From contig NZ_JARXHY010000002.1 of assembly GCF_031127815.1 (NCBI RefSeq), positions 248,001-312,000 on the forward strand: a stretch of DNA of 64,000 bases, read 5' to 3'. This document shows, one piece after another, positions 54,812-62,832 of this stretch; position 1 is the stretch's first letter; each line of letters starts with the position of its first letter. Under the pieces are notes generated by a model, which worked only from the letters and a program-made list of their open reading frames with translations, was not told where the DNA came from and did not search any database. The translations under genes were made by a program, and so were the position numbers. The DNA comes from Pelagicoccus sp. SDUM812003. Its GTDB lineage: Bacteria > Verrucomicrobiota > Verrucomicrobiia > Opitutales > Opitutaceae.

Positions 54812-55179
54812 TTAGATGCCTCCTGCTGAATCTTTTCCTCATCCAGGCTACCGTAGCCGCCGTAGACGCGTATCAGAAGAGAGAGGGCGACTCCCACTGT
54901 GGCCACTCCCACTACGATTGCTGTGAGCATCAACGCGTGCGGCAACGGATTCATGTAAGCGTCTGCCTGCTCCAGCGAAATAGTCGGATCCTTCACCGGC
55001 ACGGTTCCGCCCTCCTTGTAGGCGAGCAATATGAAAAAGAGAATGATCGCCGCCTGGAAGACAGTCATCCCGATCACCTTCTTCACGTAGTTGCGTTTAA
55101 GCAGCATCCCATACAAGCCCACCGTCAACAGCAGGAAGCACATCAGATACGCCGAATAGTCTCCGAAAAAAACCGTCAT
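54808..55179 (-). CDS. mnhC: Cation/proton antiporter subunit C (NuoK-like)
   Basis: 123 residues, three helices: YLMCFLLLTVGLYGMLL, VFQAAIILFFILLAY and LPHALMLTAIVVGVATVGVA. The last, with a conserved LTAIVVG segment, is typical of MrpC/NuoK. Overlaps both neighbours by 4 bases (ATGA). Part of the cation-translocating membrane complex. Confidence 0.92.
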   Translation of the reverse strand: MTVFFGDYSAYLMCFLLLTVGLYGMLLKRNYVKKVIGMTVFQAAIILFFILLAYKEGGTVPVKDPTISLEQADAYMNPLPHALMLTAIVVGVATVGVALSLLIRVYGGYGSLDEEKIQQEASK

Positions 55180-55622
55180 CGTTCGCTCTCCTCTTCCCTA
55201 TCCGTCAACGCGTCGAAAATCGACACCAGCACTGACATCACCGCCAGGGCTACACCAAGCTCGATCACCAGAATCCCCCAGTAGTGCATAGATTCGGGGG
55301 AAAGTCCGATCGAAGGCCCCGCGTCGTACTGCAGGAATTTACCACCAAAAAACATGCCGATCAGTCCAACGCCTCCGAAAATCCAAGCTCCGATCGCTCC
55401 GATTCCCAAGGCCGAACCCGAAGCCAAATCGCCTTGGCTCGCTTCGCGGCCCTCACCGATTCGCAACAGGATAACCGCCGACGCCAGCAAGGCGCCGCCT
55501 TGGAAGCCTCCCCCAGGACTGTAGTGTCCGTGAAAGACCACATAGAGTGCGAATACTTGGATCAGACGCGCCATATAGCGACAGGCCAACCGCACGACCG
55601 GACTTACATCTACCCCGCTCAC
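55176..55622 (-). CDS. mnhB: Cation/proton antiporter subunit B (MnhB domain)
   Basis: 148 residues. The MnhB pattern is clear: FALYVVFHGHYSPGGGFQGG, ASAVILLRIGEG, and a C-terminal membrane helix. I chose the GTG at 55622 because it forms a GTGA overlap with the preceding stop, matching the 4-base overlaps seen throughout the operon; an ATG at 55655 would overlap the upstream gene by 37 bases. Confidence 0.9.
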   Translation of the reverse strand: MSGVDVSPVVRLACRYMARLIQVFALYVVFHGHYSPGGGFQGGALLASAVILLRIGEGREASQGDLASGSALGIGAIGAWIFGGVGLIGMFFGGKFLQYDAGPSIGLSPESMHYWGILVIELGVALAVMSVLVSIFDALTDREEESER

Positions 55623-55918
55623 GAATCGCGCCTCCCCCTTAAGATCAGCAAGCAAGCCGCTCCGGCCGCGAAGACCACTACCGTCTCGCCGAAGGTATCG
55701 AAACCACGATAGTCCGCTAGCACTACCGTCACGATATTGTCGGTGTGAGCGTCCTTGTACGAGTTGCGGATGTAGTGGGTACCCGCCGTCGGGCTGCCCG
55801 CTGCGCTTTCGTCTAGATGCAGGGGTTCATCCACCGATCCGCGCGGCGGCAGGTCGCGCACCACGTAAACCAGGGAAAAAAAGAATCCCGCCAAAATCAG
55901 GTACTGTAGCGCCTTCAA
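55619..55918 (-). CDS. MbhE-like subunit of cation/proton antiporter complex
   Basis: 99 residues with two helices: YLILAGFFFSLVYVVRDLP and FGETVVVFAAGAACLLIL, and between them the conserved extracytoplasmic segment GTHYIRNSYKDAHTDNIVTV with DYRGFDTFGE. This is the MbhE / C-terminal MrpA segment, here a separate gene as in archaeal Mbh/Mbs and some bacterial Mrp operons. Overlaps its neighbours by 4 and 4 bases. Confidence 0.85.
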   Translation of the reverse strand: MKALQYLILAGFFFSLVYVVRDLPPRGSVDEPLHLDESAAGSPTAGTHYIRNSYKDAHTDNIVTVVLADYRGFDTFGETVVVFAAGAACLLILRGRRDS

Positions 55919-56160
55919 TCGTCCGTCCTCCTTGTCGTTCGCAATATCATCGCTATGAAGTAAACACCGAGAACTCCGGCTCCGACGACCGCTTCGGTGA
56001 AGCCGACATCAACCGCGCCCATCTCGATAAAAAGCAACGCTATCACGAAACTGAAAACAGAAGTCGTGACCGCCGCGGCCAGCAAATCCTTAACGTTGAT
56101 GGCGATCAAGGCCGAGACCACCAGAAAGGCGTAGAGAAGAAACTCGATGAAGGTGTTCAT
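55915..56160 (-). CDS. MbhD-like subunit (DUF4040)
   Basis: 81 residues, three short helices (FLLYAFLVVSALIAIN, VTTSVFSFVIALLFIEMGAV, VGAGVLGVYFIAMI) with the family segment AVDVGFTEAVVGAG. In classical Mrp this domain is fused to MrpA; here it is free-standing. Overlaps neighbours by 4 bases on each side. Confidence 0.88.
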   Translation of the reverse strand: MNTFIEFLLYAFLVVSALIAINVKDLLAAAVTTSVFSFVIALLFIEMGAVDVGFTEAVVGAGVLGVYFIAMILRTTRRTDD

Positions 56161-56492
56161 CGTTTGGAATCCTCCTTGTTGTCACGGCCTTCTTCCGCCT
56201 GCCAGGGCTTCAAGCCTCTTTTCCAAGCCGCTCTGCCGAGAGCGTGAGCCGCCACCGGATTGGTCAGCATGATGAACAGACCGGCCAACAGGACCTTGGC
56301 CGAGTCGAGCGTCACTCCCGCGAAAACCGCTATCCCGATCAAAGCCACAATCACCCCGACAGTATCTACCTTGCTGGCAGCGTGCGTCCGGGAGAAAAAG
56401 TCCGGCAGCCGCACCAGCCCGATGCTTCCGACCAGCATTCCAAGCAAGCCTACTAGAATCAAAGCGTATCCGATGATCTCTCCGATGCTCAT
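56157..56492 (-). CDS. mnhG: Cation/proton antiporter subunit G
   Basis: 111 residues with three helices and the MnhG signature LGMLVGSIGLVRLPDFFSRTHAASK followed by TVGVIVALIG and LTNPVAAHALGRAAW. Basic C-terminal tail. Shares one base with the subunit F stop. Confidence 0.93.
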   Translation of the reverse strand: MSIGEIIGYALILVGLLGMLVGSIGLVRLPDFFSRTHAASKVDTVGVIVALIGIAVFAGVTLDSAKVLLAGLFIMLTNPVAAHALGRAAWKRGLKPWQAEEGRDNKEDSKR

Positions 56493-56761
56493 CAGTCGTC
56501 CTCCTTTTTGAGACGGAAGTACTCCGCCATGGCGATTCCGCCGATGAAGTTTAGAAACGCATAGCCCAACGCGATGTCCACGAACATCGACAGCCGATCG
56601 TACATCAGGCCCAGAAGGAGGATCAGCACGATGGCCTTGCCTCCGATCGCTCCGATGGAAAGCAAGCGATCGAACACCGTCGGCCCCTTGATCAAGCGAT
56701 AAAACGGAATCGCCAAGGCCACGATGAAAAGGAGGATTATCAAATTGGTTACGCCAGTCAT
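56492..56761 (-). CDS. mnhF: Cation/proton antiporter subunit F
   Basis: 89 residues, three helices; LIKGPTVFDRLLSIGAIGGK and DIALGYAFLNFIGGIAMAEY match MnhF/MrpF. Overlaps mnhE by 4 bases and mnhG by 1. Confidence 0.93.
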   Translation of the reverse strand: MTGVTNLIILLFIVALAIPFYRLIKGPTVFDRLLSIGAIGGKAIVLILLLGLMYDRLSMFVDIALGYAFLNFIGGIAMAEYFRLKKEDD

Positions 56762-57324
56762 CGCTTGGTTTCCTCGCCGCTGCTAACCGGCAGCTCCTCG
56801 ATTGATATCTCCGCGTCGCTCTCGCTGAGGCGAGCGGCCTTGCGAGCCATCTCGCCGTTCAGGACGTCTTGGGCTGTGATGGGAGTCAGAGCATGCACCA
56901 CGAACTCGTCGCCCTCTAGATCCACTGTCAGGGTCCCGGGAGTCAGCGTGATCGAGTTCGCGAAAATCGCCGCGTTGACCTGGCTGGGCATCGGGCAGCG
57001 AAAGCGAAACACGCGGGGTTTGATCTCCGATTGCGGCCCCAGAATCCGACAGGCCACATACCATGCCGAAGCCAGCATTTGCCAAAGCAGCCAGAACGAA
57101 TAGAAAAACGCGGCCACGGGTCGGATTCCACGTTCGCCGCTTTTTCGAAACGCCGGCAGACGGGACTGCAGCCAAAACAACAAGCCTACCGAAAGAGCTC
57201 CCACGCCGAGGTGGAACGCGTCCATCTTGCCGCTGAACAAGGCCCACGCGGCAAACAAGCCCAAGGCGATGCTCCAAGGCATCCTGCTTCGCTGAATAGC
57301 GTTCCTATCAGTCGATTCGCTCAT
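56758..57324 (-). CDS. mnhE: Cation/proton antiporter subunit E
   Basis: 188 residues, first gene of the operon. MnhE features: LFAAWALFSGKMDAFHLGVGA, a second and third helix (FFYSFWLLWQMLASAWYVA), and the cytoplasmic domain NSITLTPGTLTVDLEGDEFVVHAL. Unusual N-terminal extension of about 15 residues. The promoter must lie in the 530-base gap upstream, shared with the divergent KefC-type gene. Confidence 0.92.
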   Translation of the reverse strand: MSESTDRNAIQRSRMPWSIALGLFAAWALFSGKMDAFHLGVGALSVGLLFWLQSRLPAFRKSGERGIRPVAAFFYSFWLLWQMLASAWYVACRILGPQSEIKPRVFRFRCPMPSQVNAAIFANSITLTPGTLTVDLEGDEFVVHALTPITAQDVLNGEMARKAARLSESDAEISIEELPVSSGEETKR

Positions 57325-57854
57325 GCCGACTACGCTGCCCTGCCCTCCAACGAGACGTCATCCGACGCGAAGTAGCGACACCCTTTCCAAACGAACTGAT
57401 TGTTTCTCTTCATGGCAAATATACGGAAGCGAGAGACGCAGTCAGCACCCGTAAACCGCAGCCCACCGGCGAAAGCTCTCTAGCGAATGGATCGCTTTTC
57501 TTTAGCTCCCGACGATCTTGTCAACTCAAACAGTTCTTTTTTCTAGCTCTCCGTTAGACCTGAACGACTCAATTCCAGTATCCAACAAACGTATACAAAG
57601 CGTAAACCCTCCATCTGCAGAAGGTGGTCAAGCGATGAAAAGCGCGGCCCATCGCCCCCCCCCCAACGCGACTTAGCTTGATGGGACGAAGGAAATGAAA
57701 GCCCTTCGCTGAGCCGAGCCTACGAAGCGCTTCGAGTCTGCAGGATCTACCCACAGGCCAAGAAAGGTCCTCACTCGAAGTTTCACGCGGCAAGGGGTTG
57801 CGTCGCCGGAGGGCGATCGCTAAGGTTCGCGTAAATTTGCCAAATCCATCTTCC
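57325..57854. other. 530-base intergenic region with a C10 homopolymer
   Basis: Divergent promoter region for mnhE (minus) and the KefC-like gene (plus). It holds ten consecutive C at about 57655-57664. No convincing gene; an antisense frame from 57569 runs into the KefC-like gene and is noise. Confidence 0.55.
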
Positions 57855-60221
57855 ATGCAGTTCCTAACCACTCTGCCTCTCGCCGCCTCCGCCAACGTCT
57901 CGCCGATCCTATCCGACCTCGCATGGATCATGCTCGCCGCTTCCGTAGCGGCCTTGATCAGCAGCCGCATCAAGCTGCCTTCGCTTCTCGGCTATCTGTT
58001 CGCCGGCTTCTTCCTCGGACCTAACCTAGGGCTCTGGCCGCCCATCGTCACGCTCTCCAACGTGCAGGATCTCAGCGAGCTCGGCGTGGTGTTTCTCATG
58101 TTCTACATCGGACTTGAGTTCAACATGCAAAAGGTGCGCAAGGTCTTCGCCCCGGCTGGCACGGCGCTGGTGCTGCAGACCTTGCTGATGCTCTTCATCG
58201 GCGTGCAAGCGAGCTCCTGGCTCGGTCTTTCCACCATGGACGGCTGGTTTCTCGGAGGGCTGCTATCCATCAGCTCCTCCATGGTATCCGTAAAGCTGAT
58301 GCGCGAGAACGGCTCCTTCAATCGCCAGCATGGGCAGCAGGCGGTCGGCATCCTGGTCTTCGAAGACATCCTCGCCATCCTGCTACTGGTTCTGCTCAAC
58401 GGTATGGCATCGTCAGGCTCCTTCGACTACGCCAAGCTCGGCCAAACCGCCTTCTTCATCGGTCTATTCATCGTAGCGGTCTTTCTGATCGGAACGCTCG
58501 GCGCCAAGCGGCTGGTGCGGGTCCTGGAAACCCGCGGAACCACGGAAATGATCACCATGGCCACGCTGGGCCTCATTTTCGGCGTCAGCCTGATCGCTGA
58601 GCAGTTCCAGTTCTCCTGGGCGCTTGGCGGCTTTCTAGCCGGAGCGATTCTCCCGACAGCCGGTCTAGGGCACCGCATCGAAAGCCTCACCGAACCGCTG
58701 CGCGATCTCTTCTGCGCCTTGTTCTTCGTGACCGTCGGCATGCTGATCGAACCCCAGAAGCTTTGGGAAAACGCCACCGCCATCCTCCTCCTCTCCGCCG
58801 TGGTCATCGTCGGCAAGTTCGCCGCCTGCTGGCTGGGACTTTTCGTGGCAGGACAGCATGCCGATGTCGCCGGTCGGGCCTCGCTCATCAAATCGCAGAT
58901 CGGCGAGTTCTCCTTCGTCATCACCGCGATCGGAGCCAAGTACGGGGCTACATCGCCCGAGCTCCAGTCCATCGCTTCAGGAGTGGCCTTCGTCACCATC
59001 CTGCTCACCCCCGTTCTCATCGGCAGCGAAAAGGCCATCCTCGGAGCCATCGAACGCTCCGCGCCAAAAGCCCTGAAGGAGTTCACCCAGCTCTACGCTC
59101 AATGGCAAGACACCCTGGAAGTCTCCTTCAACCGCAGCTTTCTCAAGCTCGCCAAGAAACCGGTGCTGCGCATCCTGCTCTACTTTCTCATCATCAACGC
59201 CATCATCATCGGAGCCGCCCTCGTATCCGCGAAACTGGAGAAACCCGACTTCGTACCTATCAGCGACGGCTACTTCCAGCAGGCTGTCTTTCTCCTCTCT
59301 CTCTTGCTGAGCCTTCCCTTCTTCGTGGACACGGTTCGCAGCTTCAACGTGCTGGTGCTTCTGTTCTCGGACGCCGCCCTGAGCCGTCCCTTGTTTCAGC
59401 AGTTCTCCAAAGGAGCGTTTCGCAGCGTATTCAACGGATTGATACTATTGCTCCTGCTTTTCGTCTACGGCCTGGTGTTTCTGATCGTGGCGGCTCCCTA
59501 CTTCCCCACTGGCAGCATCTTCCTGGTCTTCGCGATAGCGGCCTGCATGCTCGGCGTGGTCTTTTGGAAGAATCTGGTGCACATGCACAACAACTGGGAA
59601 ATGGCCTTCATCCAAGCCATGGAAAACGAGTCCCGCAGCCAGATCGAGAAACGTATCGAAAACAACCTGACAAAGCTGCAGTCCAAGAATCCCTGGAAAG
59701 TGGACGTGGAAGCGGTGGACATTCACAAGACGTCCCGCTGGTGCGGAAAGGAGATTCGCGAGATCGACCTGCGCCGGCAGACCGGGGCCACCATCGCTGG
59801 AATCGAGCGCAGCGGCTTCGACCTGACCGATCTGATGCCTCACTCCCGCATCTTCCCGCACGACAAGCTGTTTTTGCTTGGCGAACCCCAGCAGATCACA
59901 GCCGCTCGCAGCTACCTGAACCAGAAGCGCAGCAGCGACGATGCCGAACCATCGCCTTTCACCTTCTCCAAGGAGAGCGTGCCGCCTTTCAGCCCTTGGG
60001 ACGGTCTCTCGATCAAGGATACCCACCTACGCTCGGACCATGGCGTCACCATTGTCGGCATCCAGCGTGACGGCCAACGCATCGTGAGCCCGAGCCCGGA
60101 CCAGCTGCTGCATGTGGGCGACCTGCTGCTGCTCATGGGCTGCGAGGACAAGCTCGCTCAGGTCGGCAAGCTGCTCACCACCGAAGCGGAGCATCGCGAG
60201 GAAGCGGTGTCCACCAGCTGA
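57855..60221 (+). CDS. KefC-type monovalent cation:proton antiporter (CPA2)
   Basis: 788 residues. Residues 1-400 form a CPA2 exchanger domain (LPSLLGYLFAGFFLGPNLGL, LFYIGLEFNMQKVRKVFA-like, GGFLAGAILPTAGL). Instead of a Rossmann TrkA_N domain there are four or five further hydrophobic helices (about residues 450-590), then two TrkA_C-like regulatory domains near 630-690 and 715-790 (GATIAGIERSGFDL; GVTIVGIQRDGQRI). ATG at 57855 chosen; the frame extends 57 bases upstream into a basic stretch. Probably K+ or Na+/H+ exchange; ion unproven. Confidence 0.88.
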   Translation: MQFLTTLPLAASANVSPILSDLAWIMLAASVAALISSRIKLPSLLGYLFAGFFLGPNLGLWPPIVTLSNVQDLSELGVVFLMFYIGLEFNMQKVRKVFAPAGTALVLQTLLMLFIGVQASSWLGLSTMDGWFLGGLLSISSSMVSVKLMRENGSFNRQHGQQAVGILVFEDILAILLLVLLNGMASSGSFDYAKLGQTAFFIGLFIVAVFLIGTLGAKRLVRVLETRGTTEMITMATLGLIFGVSLIAEQFQFSWALGGFLAGAILPTAGLGHRIESLTEPLRDLFCALFFVTVGMLIEPQKLWENATAILLLSAVVIVGKFAACWLGLFVAGQHADVAGRASLIKSQIGEFSFVITAIGAKYGATSPELQSIASGVAFVTILLTPVLIGSEKAILGAIERSAPKALKEFTQLYAQWQDTLEVSFNRSFLKLAKKPVLRILLYFLIINAIIIGAALVSAKLEKPDFVPISDGYFQQAVFLLSLLLSLPFFVDTVRSFNVLVLLFSDAALSRPLFQQFSKGAFRSVFNGLILLLLLFVYGLVFLIVAAPYFPTGSIFLVFAIAACMLGVVFWKNLVHMHNNWEMAFIQAMENESRSQIEKRIENNLTKLQSKNPWKVDVEAVDIHKTSRWCGKEIREIDLRRQTGATIAGIERSGFDLTDLMPHSRIFPHDKLFLLGEPQQITAARSYLNQKRSSDDAEPSPFTFSKESVPPFSPWDGLSIKDTHLRSDHGVTIVGIQRDGQRIVSPSPDQLLHVGDLLLLMGCEDKLAQVGKLLTTEAEHREEAVSTS

Positions 60222-60224
60222 CGA

Positions 60225-60242
60225 GGAGGAACCCTCCCTTTC
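60225..60242 (+). terminator. Weak hairpin after the KefC-like gene
   Basis: GGAGG-AAC-CCTCC followed by CTTTC, a few bases past the stop. Short stem, so low confidence. Confidence 0.3.
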
Positions 60243-60386
60243 GAAACGGGGTCCCTCACCACTCGCAGATCGTTCCCCTTTGCGCCCGCGCGCCTCAACA
60301 GAACGGTCAAGTAAAGCGGGTGTCGCCTCGCCGATTTCCCGACGAAACCCTCACCCTGGAAGCCCCCATCGCAACTCCAACAAACC

Positions 60387-62777
60387 ATGCACTACCTCAA
60401 TCGCACGTCGCTTCGCCTAAACCGTTCCCTAAGCTGGCTCGCTAGCCTATGCGCCCTGGTCCCGCTCAGCTTGAGCAGCGCGGGGACCGAGTCCGAGCTT
60501 TTCTCCCCCTCTTCCGTCAGCTTGAAGGAGGGCCCTTTCCTCACCTCGTTGAAGCTAAACGAGGAGATGCTCCTGCAGCACGACCCGGATCGCCTCCTCG
60601 CTCCCTACCTGCAAGTCGCCGGACTGGAGCCAAAAGGCGAGATCTACGGCAACTGGGAAATTCAAGGCCTCGGCGGCCACAGCGCCGGGCACTACCTGTC
60701 CGCCTTGGCCTTCACGTGGGTCAACACAGGCGACGAGGTTTTCCGCGAGCGCATGGACTACATGGTCGACGAATTGGCCCGCTGCCAGGAAGCGAATGGA
60801 AACGGCTATGTCGGCGGCGTCGGCAAGGCCATTTGGGACCAGCTCGCCGAGGGCAAGGTCGATGTCAACCGCTTCGGCATGAACGGAGGATGGGTGCCAT
60901 GGTACAATCTTCACAAGACCTTCATGGGACTCAAGGACGCTTGGCTGGTGGGCGAAAACGAAACCGCGAAGCAAACGCTTATCGAGCTCTCGGAATGGTG
61001 CGTCGATCTGACCGACAATCTCGACGATGAACAGATGCAACGCATGCTCTACGCTGAGTATGGCGGGATGAACGACCTGTTCGCGGAGGTGTATCAACAC
61101 ACTGGAGACGAGCGCTACCTCAGGCTAGCGAAGCGATTCTCGGACCTGGAAATCCTCGTCCCGCTTTCGCAAGCCGAAGACCCGCTGACAGGCATGCACG
61201 CCAACACGCAAATCCCCAAAGTCACCGGATTCCAACGCATCGCCAACATCGACGAGAACGAAACCTACCTCAAGGCGGCAGACGAGTTTTGGGAAAACGT
61301 GGTCGGCTCCCGAACCGTGGCTTTCGGAGGCAACAGCGTGCGCGAGCACTTCCATCCCGTCGACGACTTCTCCACTTTGCTCGAATCCCGTGAAGGGCCG
61401 GAGTCCTGCAACACGCACAACATGCTGCGACTCACCGCCCAACGCTTCCTTCACGATTCCGAATCGCGCGACATCGACTACTACGAGCGGGCGCTTTTCA
61501 ATCACATACTAAGTGTCCAAAATCCAACTACTGGCGGCTACGTCTATTTCACCCCCATCCGGCCACGACACTACCGCGCCTACTCCCAAGCCGAAAAGGC
61601 GTTCTGGTGCTGCGTAGGCTCCGGCATGGAAAACCCGGGACGTTATACCGAGCTGATCTACACCCATAGCGAAGACCAGCTACAGGTGAACCTCTTCATC
61701 GCCAGCGAGCTCGATTGGGAGGAAAAGGGCGTGCGCATCGTGCAGGAGACCGACTTTCCCTATCGCTCGTCAAGCACCCTGAGCGTGGAGGGAAAAGCGA
61801 AAAAGCCTTTCACCCTCTCCCTGCGCCATCCGGCATGGATCGATGGAGAAATGACCGTGACGCTTAACGGAAAACCGATCAAGACATCCGTATCCGAAAA
61901 CGGATACATCGACATCAAGCGAAAGTGGAAAAATGGCGACACGCTGGAAATCGATCTGCCGATGAGCCTTCACTACGAGCAATTGCCCGATGGCTCTCCC
62001 TACTACGCCTTTCTCTACGGTCCCATCGTCCTAGCCGCCAACGAAGGGACGGACGACACTCCGGGCATCTTCGCCGGAGAAGGACGCATGGAACACATCG
62101 CTCCCGGTCCCTACTATCCGCTAGACCGAGCCCCCACCTTCGTAGGCTCTCCCGAAGAAGCTGTGGCCAGCATCGCCCGCAGCTCCAGCGACGAGCTGCG
62201 TTTCGAATTCGAAGGCGACATTCGAAACGCCGATTCGGAAACCATCGAGCTCGAGCCCTTTTATGGCATCCACGAAGCACGCTACACCATGTACTGGCGC
62301 GTCCTCGACTCAAAGGACTACGAAGCCGCGCTCAAGGAAATCGCGAAAAAGGAGCGCCTTCAGCAGCAACGCGCCGCTCGCGTCGTCGATGAAATCGCCC
62401 CCGGCGAGCAGCAGCCAGAAGTCGAGCACGGTTTCGCCGCTGAAGGCAGTCAATCCGGCATCATGCTGGGCCGACGCTACCGCGAAGCGTCCGAATGGTT
62501 TGCATACACCATAAAAACGCAGGATGAGACCGATCTCGAACTAGAGGTCACCTTCTGGGGCAGCCAATGGGGACGGGCCTGCAAGATTCTGGTCGACGGT
62601 CACGAAGTCGGCCGCATCGATGCCAATGGCTCGCAGCCAGAGAAGTTTATCGAGGCGAGCTTCGAGATTCCAAGCGAGGTTGTAGAGAACGCCGAAAACG
62701 GCCAGCTGCGCGTGCGCGTCGAAGCCATCGACCAGCGAAGCACGCCCTCGATCTTCGGAGTCGCCTTGCTCAAATAG
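60387..62777 (+). CDS. GH127-family glycoside hydrolase (probable beta-L-arabinofuranosidase)
   Basis: 796 residues with signal peptide (LASLCALVPLSLSSAG). The catalytic (alpha/alpha)6 domain spans about residues 40-560: WEIQGLGGHSAGHYLSALAF, then GPESCNTHNMLRLT near 340 and FWCCVGSGMENPGRY near 408, which carry the glutamate and three cysteines that bind zinc in GH127. A beta-sandwich follows (LSLRHPAWIDGEMTVTLNGK) and a C-terminal DUF6805-like domain (GRRYREASEWFAYTIKT ... WGSQWGRACKILVDG). It should release terminal L-arabinofuranose from arabinose-containing glycans outside the cytosol. Confidence 0.9.
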   Translation: MHYLNRTSLRLNRSLSWLASLCALVPLSLSSAGTESELFSPSSVSLKEGPFLTSLKLNEEMLLQHDPDRLLAPYLQVAGLEPKGEIYGNWEIQGLGGHSAGHYLSALAFTWVNTGDEVFRERMDYMVDELARCQEANGNGYVGGVGKAIWDQLAEGKVDVNRFGMNGGWVPWYNLHKTFMGLKDAWLVGENETAKQTLIELSEWCVDLTDNLDDEQMQRMLYAEYGGMNDLFAEVYQHTGDERYLRLAKRFSDLEILVPLSQAEDPLTGMHANTQIPKVTGFQRIANIDENETYLKAADEFWENVVGSRTVAFGGNSVREHFHPVDDFSTLLESREGPESCNTHNMLRLTAQRFLHDSESRDIDYYERALFNHILSVQNPTTGGYVYFTPIRPRHYRAYSQAEKAFWCCVGSGMENPGRYTELIYTHSEDQLQVNLFIASELDWEEKGVRIVQETDFPYRSSSTLSVEGKAKKPFTLSLRHPAWIDGEMTVTLNGKPIKTSVSENGYIDIKRKWKNGDTLEIDLPMSLHYEQLPDGSPYYAFLYGPIVLAANEGTDDTPGIFAGEGRMEHIAPGPYYPLDRAPTFVGSPEEAVASIARSSSDELRFEFEGDIRNADSETIELEPFYGIHEARYTMYWRVLDSKDYEAALKEIAKKERLQQQRAARVVDEIAPGEQQPEVEHGFAAEGSQSGIMLGRRYREASEWFAYTIKTQDETDLELEVTFWGSQWGRACKILVDGHEVGRIDANGSQPEKFIEASFEIPSEVVENAENGQLRVRVEAIDQRSTPSIFGVALLK

Positions 62778-62798
62778 CGACCACCTCTAAGGCCTTCA

Positions 62799-62832
62799 GG
62801 GGCTTAGCGTCACAAGCCGGCCGCTAAGCCTC
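62799..62832. terminator. Bidirectional hairpin between convergent genes
   Basis: GGCTTAGCG at 62801-62809 pairs with CGCTAAGCC at 62822-62830, loop of 12 bases. It overlaps the stop of the gene on the minus strand. The stem is good but the T-run is short on both sides. Confidence 0.45.

Noticed and set aside
57569-57973. 134-codon antisense frame over the C10 tract
   Set aside because: It runs into the well-supported KefC-type gene and has no recognisable features.
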